Assembly (NCBI GenBank): GCA_003661865.1
Contig: QMWY01000065.1
Location: 1-6,381, forward strand
DNA length: 6,381 nt
Source of the DNA: Thermoprotei archaeon
GTDB taxonomy: Archaea; Thermoproteota; Thermoprotei_A; Sulfolobales; Ignisphaeraceae
Reading direction: 5' to 3'
Positions 1-5,892 of this stretch are shown here, piece by piece (the stretch's first letter is position 1; every line of letters begins with the position of its first letter). A program made the translations under genes and the position numbers. A model generated the notes under the pieces. It ran no database searches. It saw only the letters and a list, made by a program, of their open reading frames with translations, and was not told where the DNA came from.

Positions 1-1102
1 GTGCACTGTTGACCCCGGCGAATATTCCCGCCATCCCGGCTATCATAGCCGCCTCACGCCCCGGGAACCCAGTGGCGAGGGCGTAGCTGTACCCTATGGC
101 AGCACCAACCACCATCGATGGCACGAAGACCCCTCCGGCACCCGCGAGCCTAAGGGTGGCCACGGTAAGCAGTGCTTTGACGACCGCTAGGAGCGCAGCC
201 TCGCCGAGCCCCATGGTCTTCACGTAGAGGAGCGCCCGGGTGCCGCTGCCAACAGCGTTAGGCACCGCTAGGTACGCCGCCACGGTGCACAGCCCAACGA
301 CTACGAACCCCAGATCCTCAAGCCTGTTTACTCTCTCCACCAATCTCTCCAGCAGCTCCCTGAACCGTATGATCCCTATGGACGCCACCGCCGCAACGAC
401 ACCTATGGCCGCGTAGTGCACGGCTGCCCACGGGTCTAGGGGTATGGGGTTCTCCGGGGCCACCGCGTGGAAGAGCACCTGCTCCCCCAGAACCATCTTC
501 GAAATTGCGTAGGCTGTCGCCGCGGCTAGGCTCGCTGGTACTATCACCCCTACCTCGATATCCCTCCTGTACGGTGCCTCCAGCGCAAACATCATGGCCG
601 ATATGGGCGCCCTGAAGACAGCCGCTATACCTGCAACACCTCCAACCAACATGAGCCTCCTAACGCTACGAGCCCCTAGGCGTAAAAGTCTAGAGGCTAT
701 GGAGGCGAGGGACGAGCCGAAGAATATCGCCGAGCCCGAGACCCCCACACTGCCCCCTGCCGCAACCGTGATCAGTGGTGCTAAGCTCAGCGCTGCAGCC
801 CTCCTCGTACTTATCTTGCCATAGTTCCCGTGGTAGATCCTGAGGAAGAGGTCTAGGAGCGACCCGCCCCCCTCCCCCGCAGCGCGTCTAACCACGAGCC
901 TTGCAAGGGCCAGCAGGCCAAGCACCGCCAGAACAGCGAGGGGGAGAGGTAGGCTTAAGGCAGCGGAGTCCAAGGTTATGAACAGGAGCCCGTAGAGTGA
1001 CGTAGCCCCTCCGACCCCAAGCCCAATGATTAGCGCGGCTATCACGTCCCAGCGTGACCGCAGGGCTAGGCGAAGCTCCTCAGATAGGCCTCGTCGCACC
1101 AT
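1..1102 (-). CDS. ClC-family chloride channel/transporter, 3' end outside window
   Basis: This reading frame is open from the ATG at 1102 to the left edge of the window, giving 367 codons with the C-terminus missing. It encodes a polytopic membrane protein of the ClC chloride channel family, which moves chloride across the cytoplasmic membrane. Family landmarks appear in order: a Gly-rich GEGGGS stretch (76-81) in the region of the first selectivity loop, GGSVGVSGS (116-124) where family members have GREGP, an FRAPISAMMFALE stretch (163-175), GSGT (285-288), and GAGGVFVPSM (321-330), equivalent to the GGIFAP loop, with the pore Phe at 326. The last visible residues (GIFAGVNSA) match the start of helix N. 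The position of the gating glutamate is Ser122, and the second, internal glutamate position is Ala176, so proton coupling is probably lost. The start lies 3 bases after the permease stop, implying co-transcription; the Shine-Dalgarno match is weak. Family assignment is firm; the transported ion and the mechanism are inferred. Confidence 0.88.
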   Translation of the reverse strand, partial: MVRRGLSEELRLALRSRWDVIAALIIGLGVGGATSLYGLLFITLDSAALSLPLPLAVLAVLGLLALARLVVRRAAGEGGGSLLDLFLRIYHGNYGKISTRRAAALSLAPLITVAAGGSVGVSGSAIFFGSSLASIASRLLRLGARSVRRLMLVGGVAGIAAVFRAPISAMMFALEAPYRRDIEVGVIVPASLAAATAYAISKMVLGEQVLFHAVAPENPIPLDPWAAVHYAAIGVVAAVASIGIIRFRELLERLVERVNRLEDLGFVVVGLCTVAAYLAVPNAVGSGTRALLYVKTMGLGEAALLAVVKALLTVATLRLAGAGGVFVPSMVVGAAIGYSYALATGFPGREAAMIAGMAGIFAGVNSA

Positions 1103-1105
1103 GGA

Positions 1106-2410
1106 TCAGGCCCTTCTCTTAACCAGTAGCGTACCCCAGCGTCTTCTCCTAGCACCTCCCCTGCCCACCAGCAGCTTCTCCCCTTCGAACCTCTTGGCCA
1201 GGAGGAGGATCACGAGGATCAGCACCAGTAGCTCCGAGGCCATCGAGACCGCGGCGTACAGCAGCCTCGACGAGACCAGGGCCTTGAGCACCATGAGGGG
1301 GGCTGTAAACGGTATGGAGGCTATCGCTAGCAGCCTCTGCGGGGGGTCGAGCGCTAGGTCGCTGAACATTGCTAGGTATAGCGGGACCGTAGCCACGATC
1401 CATACGAATCCCACCATGCTCTGAGCGCTCCTCACATCCTCACCGAAGCTGCCTAGGTATAGCCCTAGGGTCGAGGCTAGGAGAACCGATAGGAACACCG
1501 CTGCGGCGAACATCGCGAGGCCCTCGGGCCCTACGAACCCGAAGATGCTCGTGCCGAACCCCCCGCCTATACTCGTGCTCACGCTCGAGATGTAGTAGGC
1601 GAGCCCCACCATCATAGAGACCGAGGAGAGGGCTGCTATGGCTAGGGAGCTCGTGAGCTTAGCCAGGACTATGCCCCTCCTGCCTATAGGTAGCGAGAGC
1701 AGCACCTCGAGAGTCTTCTCCTCCTTCTCAACACCTATGCTCATAGCCGCTAGGGATGCGGCGTAACCAACGACAAGCATGGGGGCTATGGGCAGCATGA
1801 AGGCCTGGCCCATCATGGACTGTAGCAACGCCATATCCACCTCGGAGCCCGCAAACAGAGCCTTGGAAACCCCTCCCACTGGGTCCTTGGCAAACACAGG
1901 GTTCACGGAGGATGAGTTGCTTATTATGATTGTGGATAGATACTGGGAGAACCTCTCAGGGATCGAGGAGTAGACCCCTGCTAGGGCCATAGAGGATATG
2001 CTCAGGTCCCCGATCTCAACATAGACCTCTAAGAACCCCCTAAGCCCCCGCGAGATGTTCCTAGAGAAGCCCCTCGGCACCACTAGGAGCGCGGGAACTC
2101 TCTTGGCGATAAGCTTCCTGAGGACCTTCGACGGGGGCCCCGGCTCGACCTCCACGATCCTGGCACGCATGAATCTCTCGAGGAACTGCCTGAGGAGGGT
2201 TGAGTAGGGCCCCTTATCCAGGTCCATGAGCCCGAGCTCAACCCCCTTCTCAACCCTCTCTTCTACAGCCCTCATGCTCTCCCTTATGGAGAAGCTCATC
2301 ACAGCCCCCATAGCGACGTATATCAGGAGCGGGGCTAGGATCATGCCTATGAGCAGCTTCCTATCCCTAAGCAGGTCCTTGAGCTCCTTAACAACTAAGA
2401 CCCTAAGCAC
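1106..2410 (-). CDS. ABC-2 type transporter permease (NatB/ABC2_membrane_3-like)
   Basis: This is the membrane subunit of an ABC exporter. Numbered from the GTG at 2410 it has 434 residues. A first membrane segment lies near residues 18-41, followed by a roughly 155-residue extracytoplasmic domain. About six further hydrophobic segments lie near 200-226, 254-275, 296-320, 329-349, 359-378 and 384-406, and a very basic tail (RRRR and KRR) ends the protein. This layout is that of the NatB-like ABC-2 permeases. The stretch EKEEKTLEVLL (from about residue 228) followed by LPIGRR is the conserved cytoplasmic coupling region after the second segment. An in-frame TTG at 2416 would add two residues, but AGGTG at 2422-2418 sits 7 bases before the GTG and directly against the TTG, so GTG is preferred. 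The start overlaps the ATPase stop (2405-2403). The substrate cannot be read from the sequence; Na+, drugs, lipids or peptides are all possible for this family. Confidence 0.87.
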   Translation of the reverse strand: MLRVLVVKELKDLLRDRKLLIGMILAPLLIYVAMGAVMSFSIRESMRAVEERVEKGVELGLMDLDKGPYSTLLRQFLERFMRARIVEVEPGPPSKVLRKLIAKRVPALLVVPRGFSRNISRGLRGFLEVYVEIGDLSISSMALAGVYSSIPERFSQYLSTIIISNSSSVNPVFAKDPVGGVSKALFAGSEVDMALLQSMMGQAFMLPIAPMLVVGYAASLAAMSIGVEKEEKTLEVLLSLPIGRRGIVLAKLTSSLAIAALSSVSMMVGLAYYISSVSTSIGGGFGTSIFGFVGPEGLAMFAAAVFLSVLLASTLGLYLGSFGEDVRSAQSMVGFVWIVATVPLYLAMFSDLALDPPQRLLAIASIPFTAPLMVLKALVSSRLLYAAVSMASELLVLILVILLLAKRFEGEKLLVGRGGARRRRWGTLLVKRRA

Positions 2411-3137
2411 CCCCAACCACCTTTGCGAAGACCTCCTCTAGGTTCCCCACGCCGTGCTCCTCGATAAGCCTGCGAGGCTCGCCCTCGGCCACTAGCCTCC
2501 CCTGATGTACTATGCCTACACGGCTGCATAGGTACTCTACCTCCAGCATGTTGTGGCTCGATAGGAGCACCGTAACCCCGTGGCTGCGGGCGTAGTCCCT
2601 GATAACCCTCCTCACGTGAAGTGCGTGGATGACGTCCAGCCCGCTCGTAGGCTCGTCCAGTATCGCAAGCCTAGGCCTCACCATAAGGGTCCTCGCTAGG
2701 AGGAGCCTACGCTTCATACCCTTGGAATACGTCTTGACCTTGTCGTGGATCCTATCCCCCAGCCCACTGATCCTTATTGCCTCCTCAACCATCTCCTCAG
2801 CATCCCTCCGGGAAGCGGCGTAGAGCCTAGCCATGAAGCTGAGGTATTCATACCCTGTGAGGTTCCTATAGGCACCCGCTTCCTCAGGAAGGTAGCTTAT
2901 GATCCTCCTAACCCGCGGAGCCTCACGCACGACATCTAGGCCGAACACCCTGACGCTACCTGAGGTTGGCTTGAGCAGCGTTGCTATGATCCTAAGGGTG
3001 GTGGTCTTACCGGCCCCATTGGGCCCTATAAGACCGTAGATCTCGCCCTCCTCAACCACGAAGCTTAGGCCCCTAACCGCGGCAACCCCTCCCGGGTATA
3101 CCTTCACAAGCTCCTTAACCTCTACCGCTAAGTTCAC
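2403..3137 (-). CDS. ABC transporter ATP-binding protein (NatA/CcmA-like)
   Basis: This is the cytoplasmic ATPase that powers the adjacent permease. With the GTG start at 3137 it is 244 residues, a normal length for a single nucleotide-binding domain. All motifs are present: Walker A GPNGAGKT (38-45), a Q-loop region YLPEE with Glu at about 85 in place of Gln, a signature YSKGM (137-141), Walker B LAILDEP (157-163, with D161 and catalytic E162), D-loop SGLD (165-168) and the switch His195 in SSHNM. The Glu in the Q-loop and the YSKGM signature are common in NatA/CcmA-type domains that pair with ABC-2 permeases. A TTG at 3155 would add six residues, but GAGGT at 3150-3146 lies 8 bases before the GTG, which supports the shorter protein. 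It is the first gene of the leftward operon, downstream of the divergent TATA element. The function as exporter ATPase is secure; the substrate is unknown. Confidence 0.92.
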   Translation of the reverse strand: MNLAVEVKELVKVYPGGVAAVRGLSFVVEEGEIYGLIGPNGAGKTTTLRIIATLLKPTSGSVRVFGLDVVREAPRVRRIISYLPEEAGAYRNLTGYEYLSFMARLYAASRRDAEEMVEEAIRISGLGDRIHDKVKTYSKGMKRRLLLARTLMVRPRLAILDEPTSGLDVIHALHVRRVIRDYARSHGVTVLLSSHNMLEVEYLCSRVGIVHQGRLVAEGEPRRLIEEHGVGNLEEVFAKVVGGA

Positions 3138-3203
3138 CCTTCCCAACCTCTCCAACGATTCACCAGAGGAATGAAAAGCGTTGCTAAGACCCAGGGTGCT
3201 AAC

Positions 3204-3213
3204 CCGTATAAGG
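3204..3213. promoter_or_regulatory. Divergent archaeal TATA element
   Basis: The sequence CCGTATAAGG reads as CCTTATACGG on the minus strand, so one AT-rich core in an otherwise GC-rich spacer can serve both directions. On the minus strand CCTTATA resembles a crenarchaeal TATA box and would place a start site near 3182, about 45 bases before the ATPase GTG. On the plus strand GTATAAGG would place a start site near 3235, about 28 bases before the permease GTG. No other convincing TATA box is visible between the divergent genes. TFB-recognition purines are not clear on either side, so which direction dominates is not decided. Confidence 0.5.
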
Positions 3214-3218
3214 CACTG

Positions 3219-3239
3219 CCAACACAGCTGTGGTGTTGG
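3219..3239. repeat. Nested inverted repeat in divergent promoter (candidate operator)
   Basis: The arms CCAACAC (3219-3225) and GTGTTGG (3233-3239) are perfect reverse complements separated by 7 bases. Inside them CACAGCTGTG (3223-3232) is itself a perfect 10-base palindrome. The element sits just downstream of the plus-strand TATA core and overlaps the predicted plus-strand start site near 3235, and it lies upstream of the minus-strand TATA. A bound regulator here could block the ion permease gene and, in principle, activate the ABC operon. It could instead form a hairpin at the 5' end of the plus transcript. The symmetry is seen directly; the operator role is inferred. Confidence 0.4.
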
Positions 3240-3246
3240 AAATGCC

Positions 3247-3253
3247 GAGGTGA
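3247..3253 (+). promoter_or_regulatory. Strong Shine-Dalgarno site deciding the GTG start at 3263
   Basis: GAGGTGA matches seven consecutive bases of the archaeal anti-Shine-Dalgarno complement GGAGGTGAT. It lies 9 bases before the GTG at 3263 and 12 before a second in-frame GTG at 3266, which favours the first GTG as the initiator of the ion permease. Confidence 0.65.
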
Positions 3254-3262
3254 CGACGAGGG

Positions 3263-4561
3263 GTGGTGCACAGCGCTGTTAGCGTAGGCATAGGGATCGG
3301 GGTCCTCGTCGTGATCTACGTGCTGCTCACATTCGAGATCCTTCACAGAACCGCGGCGGCTATACTTGGGGCCGCGGTGGTGATGATCCTTAACATAGCC
3401 ATGAGGTTCACAGACTTCAGAACCCTCCTCGAGGGTATAGACCTCGACACGATCCTGCTCCTCATGTCCATGATGATCATCGTGAGCGCCCTAAGCAGGA
3501 CCGGCGCATTTGACTACCTAGCATCGACGATCCTATCGCGCTTCAAGACCAAGCCCTTCGCCTTAACAGCCATCCTAAGCGGCTTCACAGCAGCCGTATC
3601 CGCATTCATAGATAACGTTACTACGGTGCTCCTGATCTCACCCGTAGTTATAGAGATAAGCCGTAGGCTCAGGATAGACCCGAGACCCGTACTGCTATCG
3701 ATAGTGTTCGCGTCAAACATCGGCGGCACCGCAACGCTGATCGGGGACCCGCCAAACATAATCATAGGGTCCGTGGCCAAGCTGAGGTTCATGGACTTCA
3801 TAGAGAACCTCGCGCCTATAGTCGTGGTGGACTTCTTCGTATTCCTGGGGGTTATGCGGCTCCTCATACGGAGGTGGCTCGAGGAGTACCGGAGGAGCGC
3901 TAGGCTAGATGCCCTTGCCGAGCTAGGCGTAGCGTCTATAGAGAAAGGGCTTCTGAGGAGGGTGCTCGTATGCCTAGGGATCGTGATAGTGCTGTTCACC
4001 CTTGAGGACTTCCTCAGGTACCCACCGGCGGTCCCGGCGCTTATAGGGGCGGGGCTCCTCATGGCCCTAGCGCGTAAAAGGATAAGCATCGAGCAGGTGC
4101 TGGCGGATGTTGACTGGTCGACCCTTGTGTTCTTCATGGCGATGTTCATAGTTATAAAGGGTGTGGAGGAGCTGGGGGTCATGGAGTTCATAGCCTACGG
4201 AATCGTGGGCTACGCCAAGAGCCTCGCAGCCCTCCTCATGCTAATACTATGGGTCTCGGCCTTCACCTCAGCCTTCGTAGACAACATACCCTTCGTCATG
4301 GTTATGGTGCCCGTGATCTCCTCGATCTCCGCGGTCCTGGCCATAGATCCCAAGCCCCTCTACTGGTCCCTAAGCCTCGGTGGGTGTCTCGGGGGCAATG
4401 GAACCCTCGTGGGTGCAAGCGCAAATGTTGTTGTGGCCGGGATCGCTGATAAGCATGGGTACCACATATCGTTCAAGAGCTTCATGAGGTACGGCATGCC
4501 CGTCATGGTGGCCACGGTGGCTGTCTCAGCACTTTACCTAATTATCCGCTACGCGCTCTAA
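3263..4561 (+). CDS. ArsB/NhaD/P-protein type ion permease (IT superfamily)
   Basis: This is a 432-residue polytopic inner-membrane transporter of the ion transporter superfamily that includes ArsB, NhaD and the P (OCA2) protein. The two-repeat architecture is clear. In the first half GIDLDTILLLMSMMIIVSAL (58-77) is followed by FIDNVTTVLL (115-124) and SNIGGTATLIGDPPN (151-165). In the second half DVDWSTLVFFMAMFIVIKGV (282-301) is followed by FVDNIPFVMV (338-347) and LGGCLGGNGTLVGASAN (372-388). The paired Asp-Asn motifs (D117/N118 and D340/N341) and the Gly-rich re-entrant loops are where this family binds ion and substrate. About 11-12 hydrophobic segments can be seen, with a charged cytoplasmic loop near 203-231. 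The GTG start is supported by a strong Shine-Dalgarno. A USP-like gene follows after 25 bases and is probably co-transcribed. Substrate (Na+/H+ exchange, arsenite, or a carboxylate or other anion) cannot be decided; no arsenic-resistance gene is adjacent. Confidence 0.88.
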   Translation: MVHSAVSVGIGIGVLVVIYVLLTFEILHRTAAAILGAAVVMILNIAMRFTDFRTLLEGIDLDTILLLMSMMIIVSALSRTGAFDYLASTILSRFKTKPFALTAILSGFTAAVSAFIDNVTTVLLISPVVIEISRRLRIDPRPVLLSIVFASNIGGTATLIGDPPNIIIGSVAKLRFMDFIENLAPIVVVDFFVFLGVMRLLIRRWLEEYRRSARLDALAELGVASIEKGLLRRVLVCLGIVIVLFTLEDFLRYPPAVPALIGAGLLMALARKRISIEQVLADVDWSTLVFFMAMFIVIKGVEELGVMEFIAYGIVGYAKSLAALLMLILWVSAFTSAFVDNIPFVMVMVPVISSISAVLAIDPKPLYWSLSLGGCLGGNGTLVGASANVVVAGIADKHGYHISFKSFMRYGMPVMVATVAVSALYLIIRYAL

Positions 4562-4586
4562 CCCTCTCGGGAGGCTTGCGGGACAG

Positions 4587-5399
4587 ATGCTCGAGCTCCG
4601 CAACATAGCCCTCTACACCCTTAGGAGTGAGTATATGGATGAGCTAGCGGAGCTAGTCTCGAGGCTCTTCCCACACTCATCAGTCCACGTAGTGACGACC
4701 ATCACCCCAATCAGGTCCCGAGCCCTCTACACAAAGCTTCTGAGCATCACCCTAAACAGAATCGCCGAGGAAGCTGTGAGGAATGCTGAAGAGGCTCTGA
4801 AGAGGTGCGGCGCGAGGGTGGCTAGGAGCGAGGTTCTCAGGGGGAGACCGGTGAAGGCAATTACGGAGTACGTAGAGAAATTCGGGATCGGGCTCGTAGC
4901 GACCCTATTCTCCCTAGGACTCAATCCCGAGGAGGCGACCCGCGAGATCGGGAGCCTATTCGCAGCCAACCTACGCATACCGGTCATGCTCTATACGGGG
5001 CTTTCACACATACCCCGCAGGATCGATACGCTGCTCATGGTTGTTAAAGGAGTGGAGGGCGTGAGGGCCGGGCTAGCCATAAGCGACCACCTCTCTAAGG
5101 TGGGGCGTGCGCGCGTCGTTGTTCAGCTCCTTGGGAAGCCCAGGCCTAGGGAGCTCGAGTACATAAAGATCCAGGTACACACCAAGGGCATGGCGCTTAG
5201 CATACCGCCACCCCTGCCCAGAAGCCGTGAGAGGCTCGTTAAGGCTGTTCTGGGCGAGGCTGAGCATAGTAGCGTGGCGCTTCTAGAGCGATCAGTCCTT
5301 AGGGTCCTAAGGAGGCTCTCATTCCTACCCAGAGGCAGGCTTAGTCGAGAGGAGAGCGCACTCCTAGGCTCAATGCCTATACCAACAATAGTGTTCTAG
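4587..5399 (+). CDS. Hypothetical protein with degenerate universal-stress-protein-like domain(s)
   Basis: This is a 270-residue soluble protein with no signal peptide or membrane segment. Residues about 5-136 look like a UspA fold. An N-terminal strand IALYTL is followed by a helix, a strand VHVVTTI (33-39), a long charged helix (about 50-72), a VLRGRPVKAITEYVEKFGIGLVATL segment split over 83-107, and a final IGSLFAANLRIPVMLY (121-136) equivalent to the Usp segment ending in PVLVV. The canonical ATP loop Gly-x2-Gly-x9-Gly-Ser is only partly kept: G111 and G122-S123 remain, without the first Gly pair. The second half opens with IDTLLMVVKGVEGVRAGLAISDHL (146-169), which looks like the first strand and helix of another Usp domain and then becomes unrecognisable. 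ATG at 4587 is preceded by GGGAGG at 4569-4574 with a long 12-base spacer. Its place behind an ion permease suggests a cytoplasmic regulatory partner. The fold assignment is by pattern only. Confidence 0.6.
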   Translation: MLELRNIALYTLRSEYMDELAELVSRLFPHSSVHVVTTITPIRSRALYTKLLSITLNRIAEEAVRNAEEALKRCGARVARSEVLRGRPVKAITEYVEKFGIGLVATLFSLGLNPEEATREIGSLFAANLRIPVMLYTGLSHIPRRIDTLLMVVKGVEGVRAGLAISDHLSKVGRARVVVQLLGKPRPRELEYIKIQVHTKGMALSIPPPLPRSRERLVKAVLGEAEHSSVALLERSVLRVLRRLSFLPRGRLSREESALLGSMPIPTIVF

Positions 5400-5414
5400 C
5401 CACATGTGCACTCC

Positions 5415-5423
5415 CCTTATATT
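5415..5423 (+). promoter_or_regulatory. TATA box for the H-like protein/flavoprotein operon
   Basis: CCTTATATT is a good crenarchaeal TATA box in the 58-base gap between the USP-like gene and the H-like gene. A start site about 26 bases downstream, near 5446, would leave a roughly 12-base leader carrying GGAGAGG (5447-5453) before the ATG at 5458. A perfect 8-base palindrome CACATGTG (5401-5408) lies just upstream. Because the TATA box lies inside a possible N-terminal extension starting at 5404, it argues against that longer start. Confidence 0.55.
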
Positions 5424-5457
5424 CCTTACTCTCAGTAACCCGCTGTGGAGAGGACAT

Positions 5458-5889
5458 ATGGCTCGTATCGAGGGTTTCGAGATACCGGAAGACCTGTACT
5501 ACGATGTCGAGAACCACGTCTGGGCAAAGCCCCTCGAGGATGGCACGGTGCTCCTTGGGCTAGACGATGTTGGGCAGTACCTAGCTAGGCGCATAGTCTT
5601 CGTGAAGCCCCAGCCCCCCGGGACCTACGTCAAGAGGGGGGAGCCCGTGGCAATGCTTGAGTCGGTTAAGTGGGTAGGCCCCCTCCCAGCACCATTTAAC
5701 GCAACTGTTCTTGAGGCGAACCCAGAGGTTGTTAGGAGGCCCGTGCTGATAAACAGGGAGCCCTACCGCGCCTGGATAGCCAGGGTGAGGCCCGAGAACC
5801 CGGAGGACCTTAGGGCCCTGCCAACGGGTGAAAGAGCCCTTGAGCTACAGCGCACGGACATCGCCAAGAGGGGTGTGAGGAAGGGCTAG
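5458..5889 (+). CDS. Glycine cleavage H-like lipoyl-carrier protein
   Basis: This encodes a 143-residue cytoplasmic protein of the GcvH/lipoate-binding fold. Typical landmarks are IPEDLYYDVENHVWAKP near the N-terminus (9-25), VLLGLDDVGQYL (31-42), the lipoyl attachment motif LESVKW with the acceptor Lys71 (codon 5668-5670), a following LPAPFNATVLEAN segment in place of the usual LxSPxxGxVxEVN, and VLINREPYRAWIARVRPENPEDLRAL, which matches the PxLIN-PY-W-PxxP-L end of H proteins. Length fits the family (about 125-145). An in-frame ATG at 5404 would add 18 residues with no H-protein similarity and lies upstream of the TATA box, so ATG 5458 with GGAGAGG is preferred. No P-, T- or L-protein gene of the glycine cleavage system is in view, and the next gene starts 3 bases later. 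Besides a glycine cleavage role, it may be an LbpA-like lipoyl carrier for a redox enzyme; the sequence alone does not decide. Confidence 0.85.
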   Translation: MARIEGFEIPEDLYYDVENHVWAKPLEDGTVLLGLDDVGQYLARRIVFVKPQPPGTYVKRGEPVAMLESVKWVGPLPAPFNATVLEANPEVVRRPVLINREPYRAWIARVRPENPEDLRALPTGERALELQRTDIAKRGVRKG

Positions 5890-5892
5890 CCC

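Noticed and set aside
594..824. A 76-residue plus-strand frame within the ClC gene
   Set aside because: Antisense to conserved ClC motifs; Ala/Pro-rich translation without family features.
1026..1424. A 132-residue plus-strand frame across the ClC/permease junction
   Set aside because: It covers the antisense of two well-supported genes, has low-complexity Ser/Arg composition and no Shine-Dalgarno or promoter.
3134..3346. A 70-residue minus-strand frame spanning the divergent promoter region
   Set aside because: It overlaps the beginning of both divergent genes and the promoter elements, and its translation is His/Pro-rich without any domain.
3514..4191. A 225-residue open frame on the minus strand opposite the ion permease gene
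   Set aside because: It is rich in Ser, Thr, Met and Arg with no recognisable motif, and lies antisense to a strongly supported membrane transporter; it is a shadow of that gene's codon pattern.
5409..5435. Pyrimidine-rich stretch as a transcription terminator of the permease/USP unit
   Set aside because: There is no run of T longer than two and no stem; the same bases are better explained as the TATA box region of the next operon.
5404..5457. N-terminal extension of the H-like protein starting at ATG 5404
   Set aside because: The TATA box and Shine-Dalgarno lie within it and the extra residues have no H-protein similarity.
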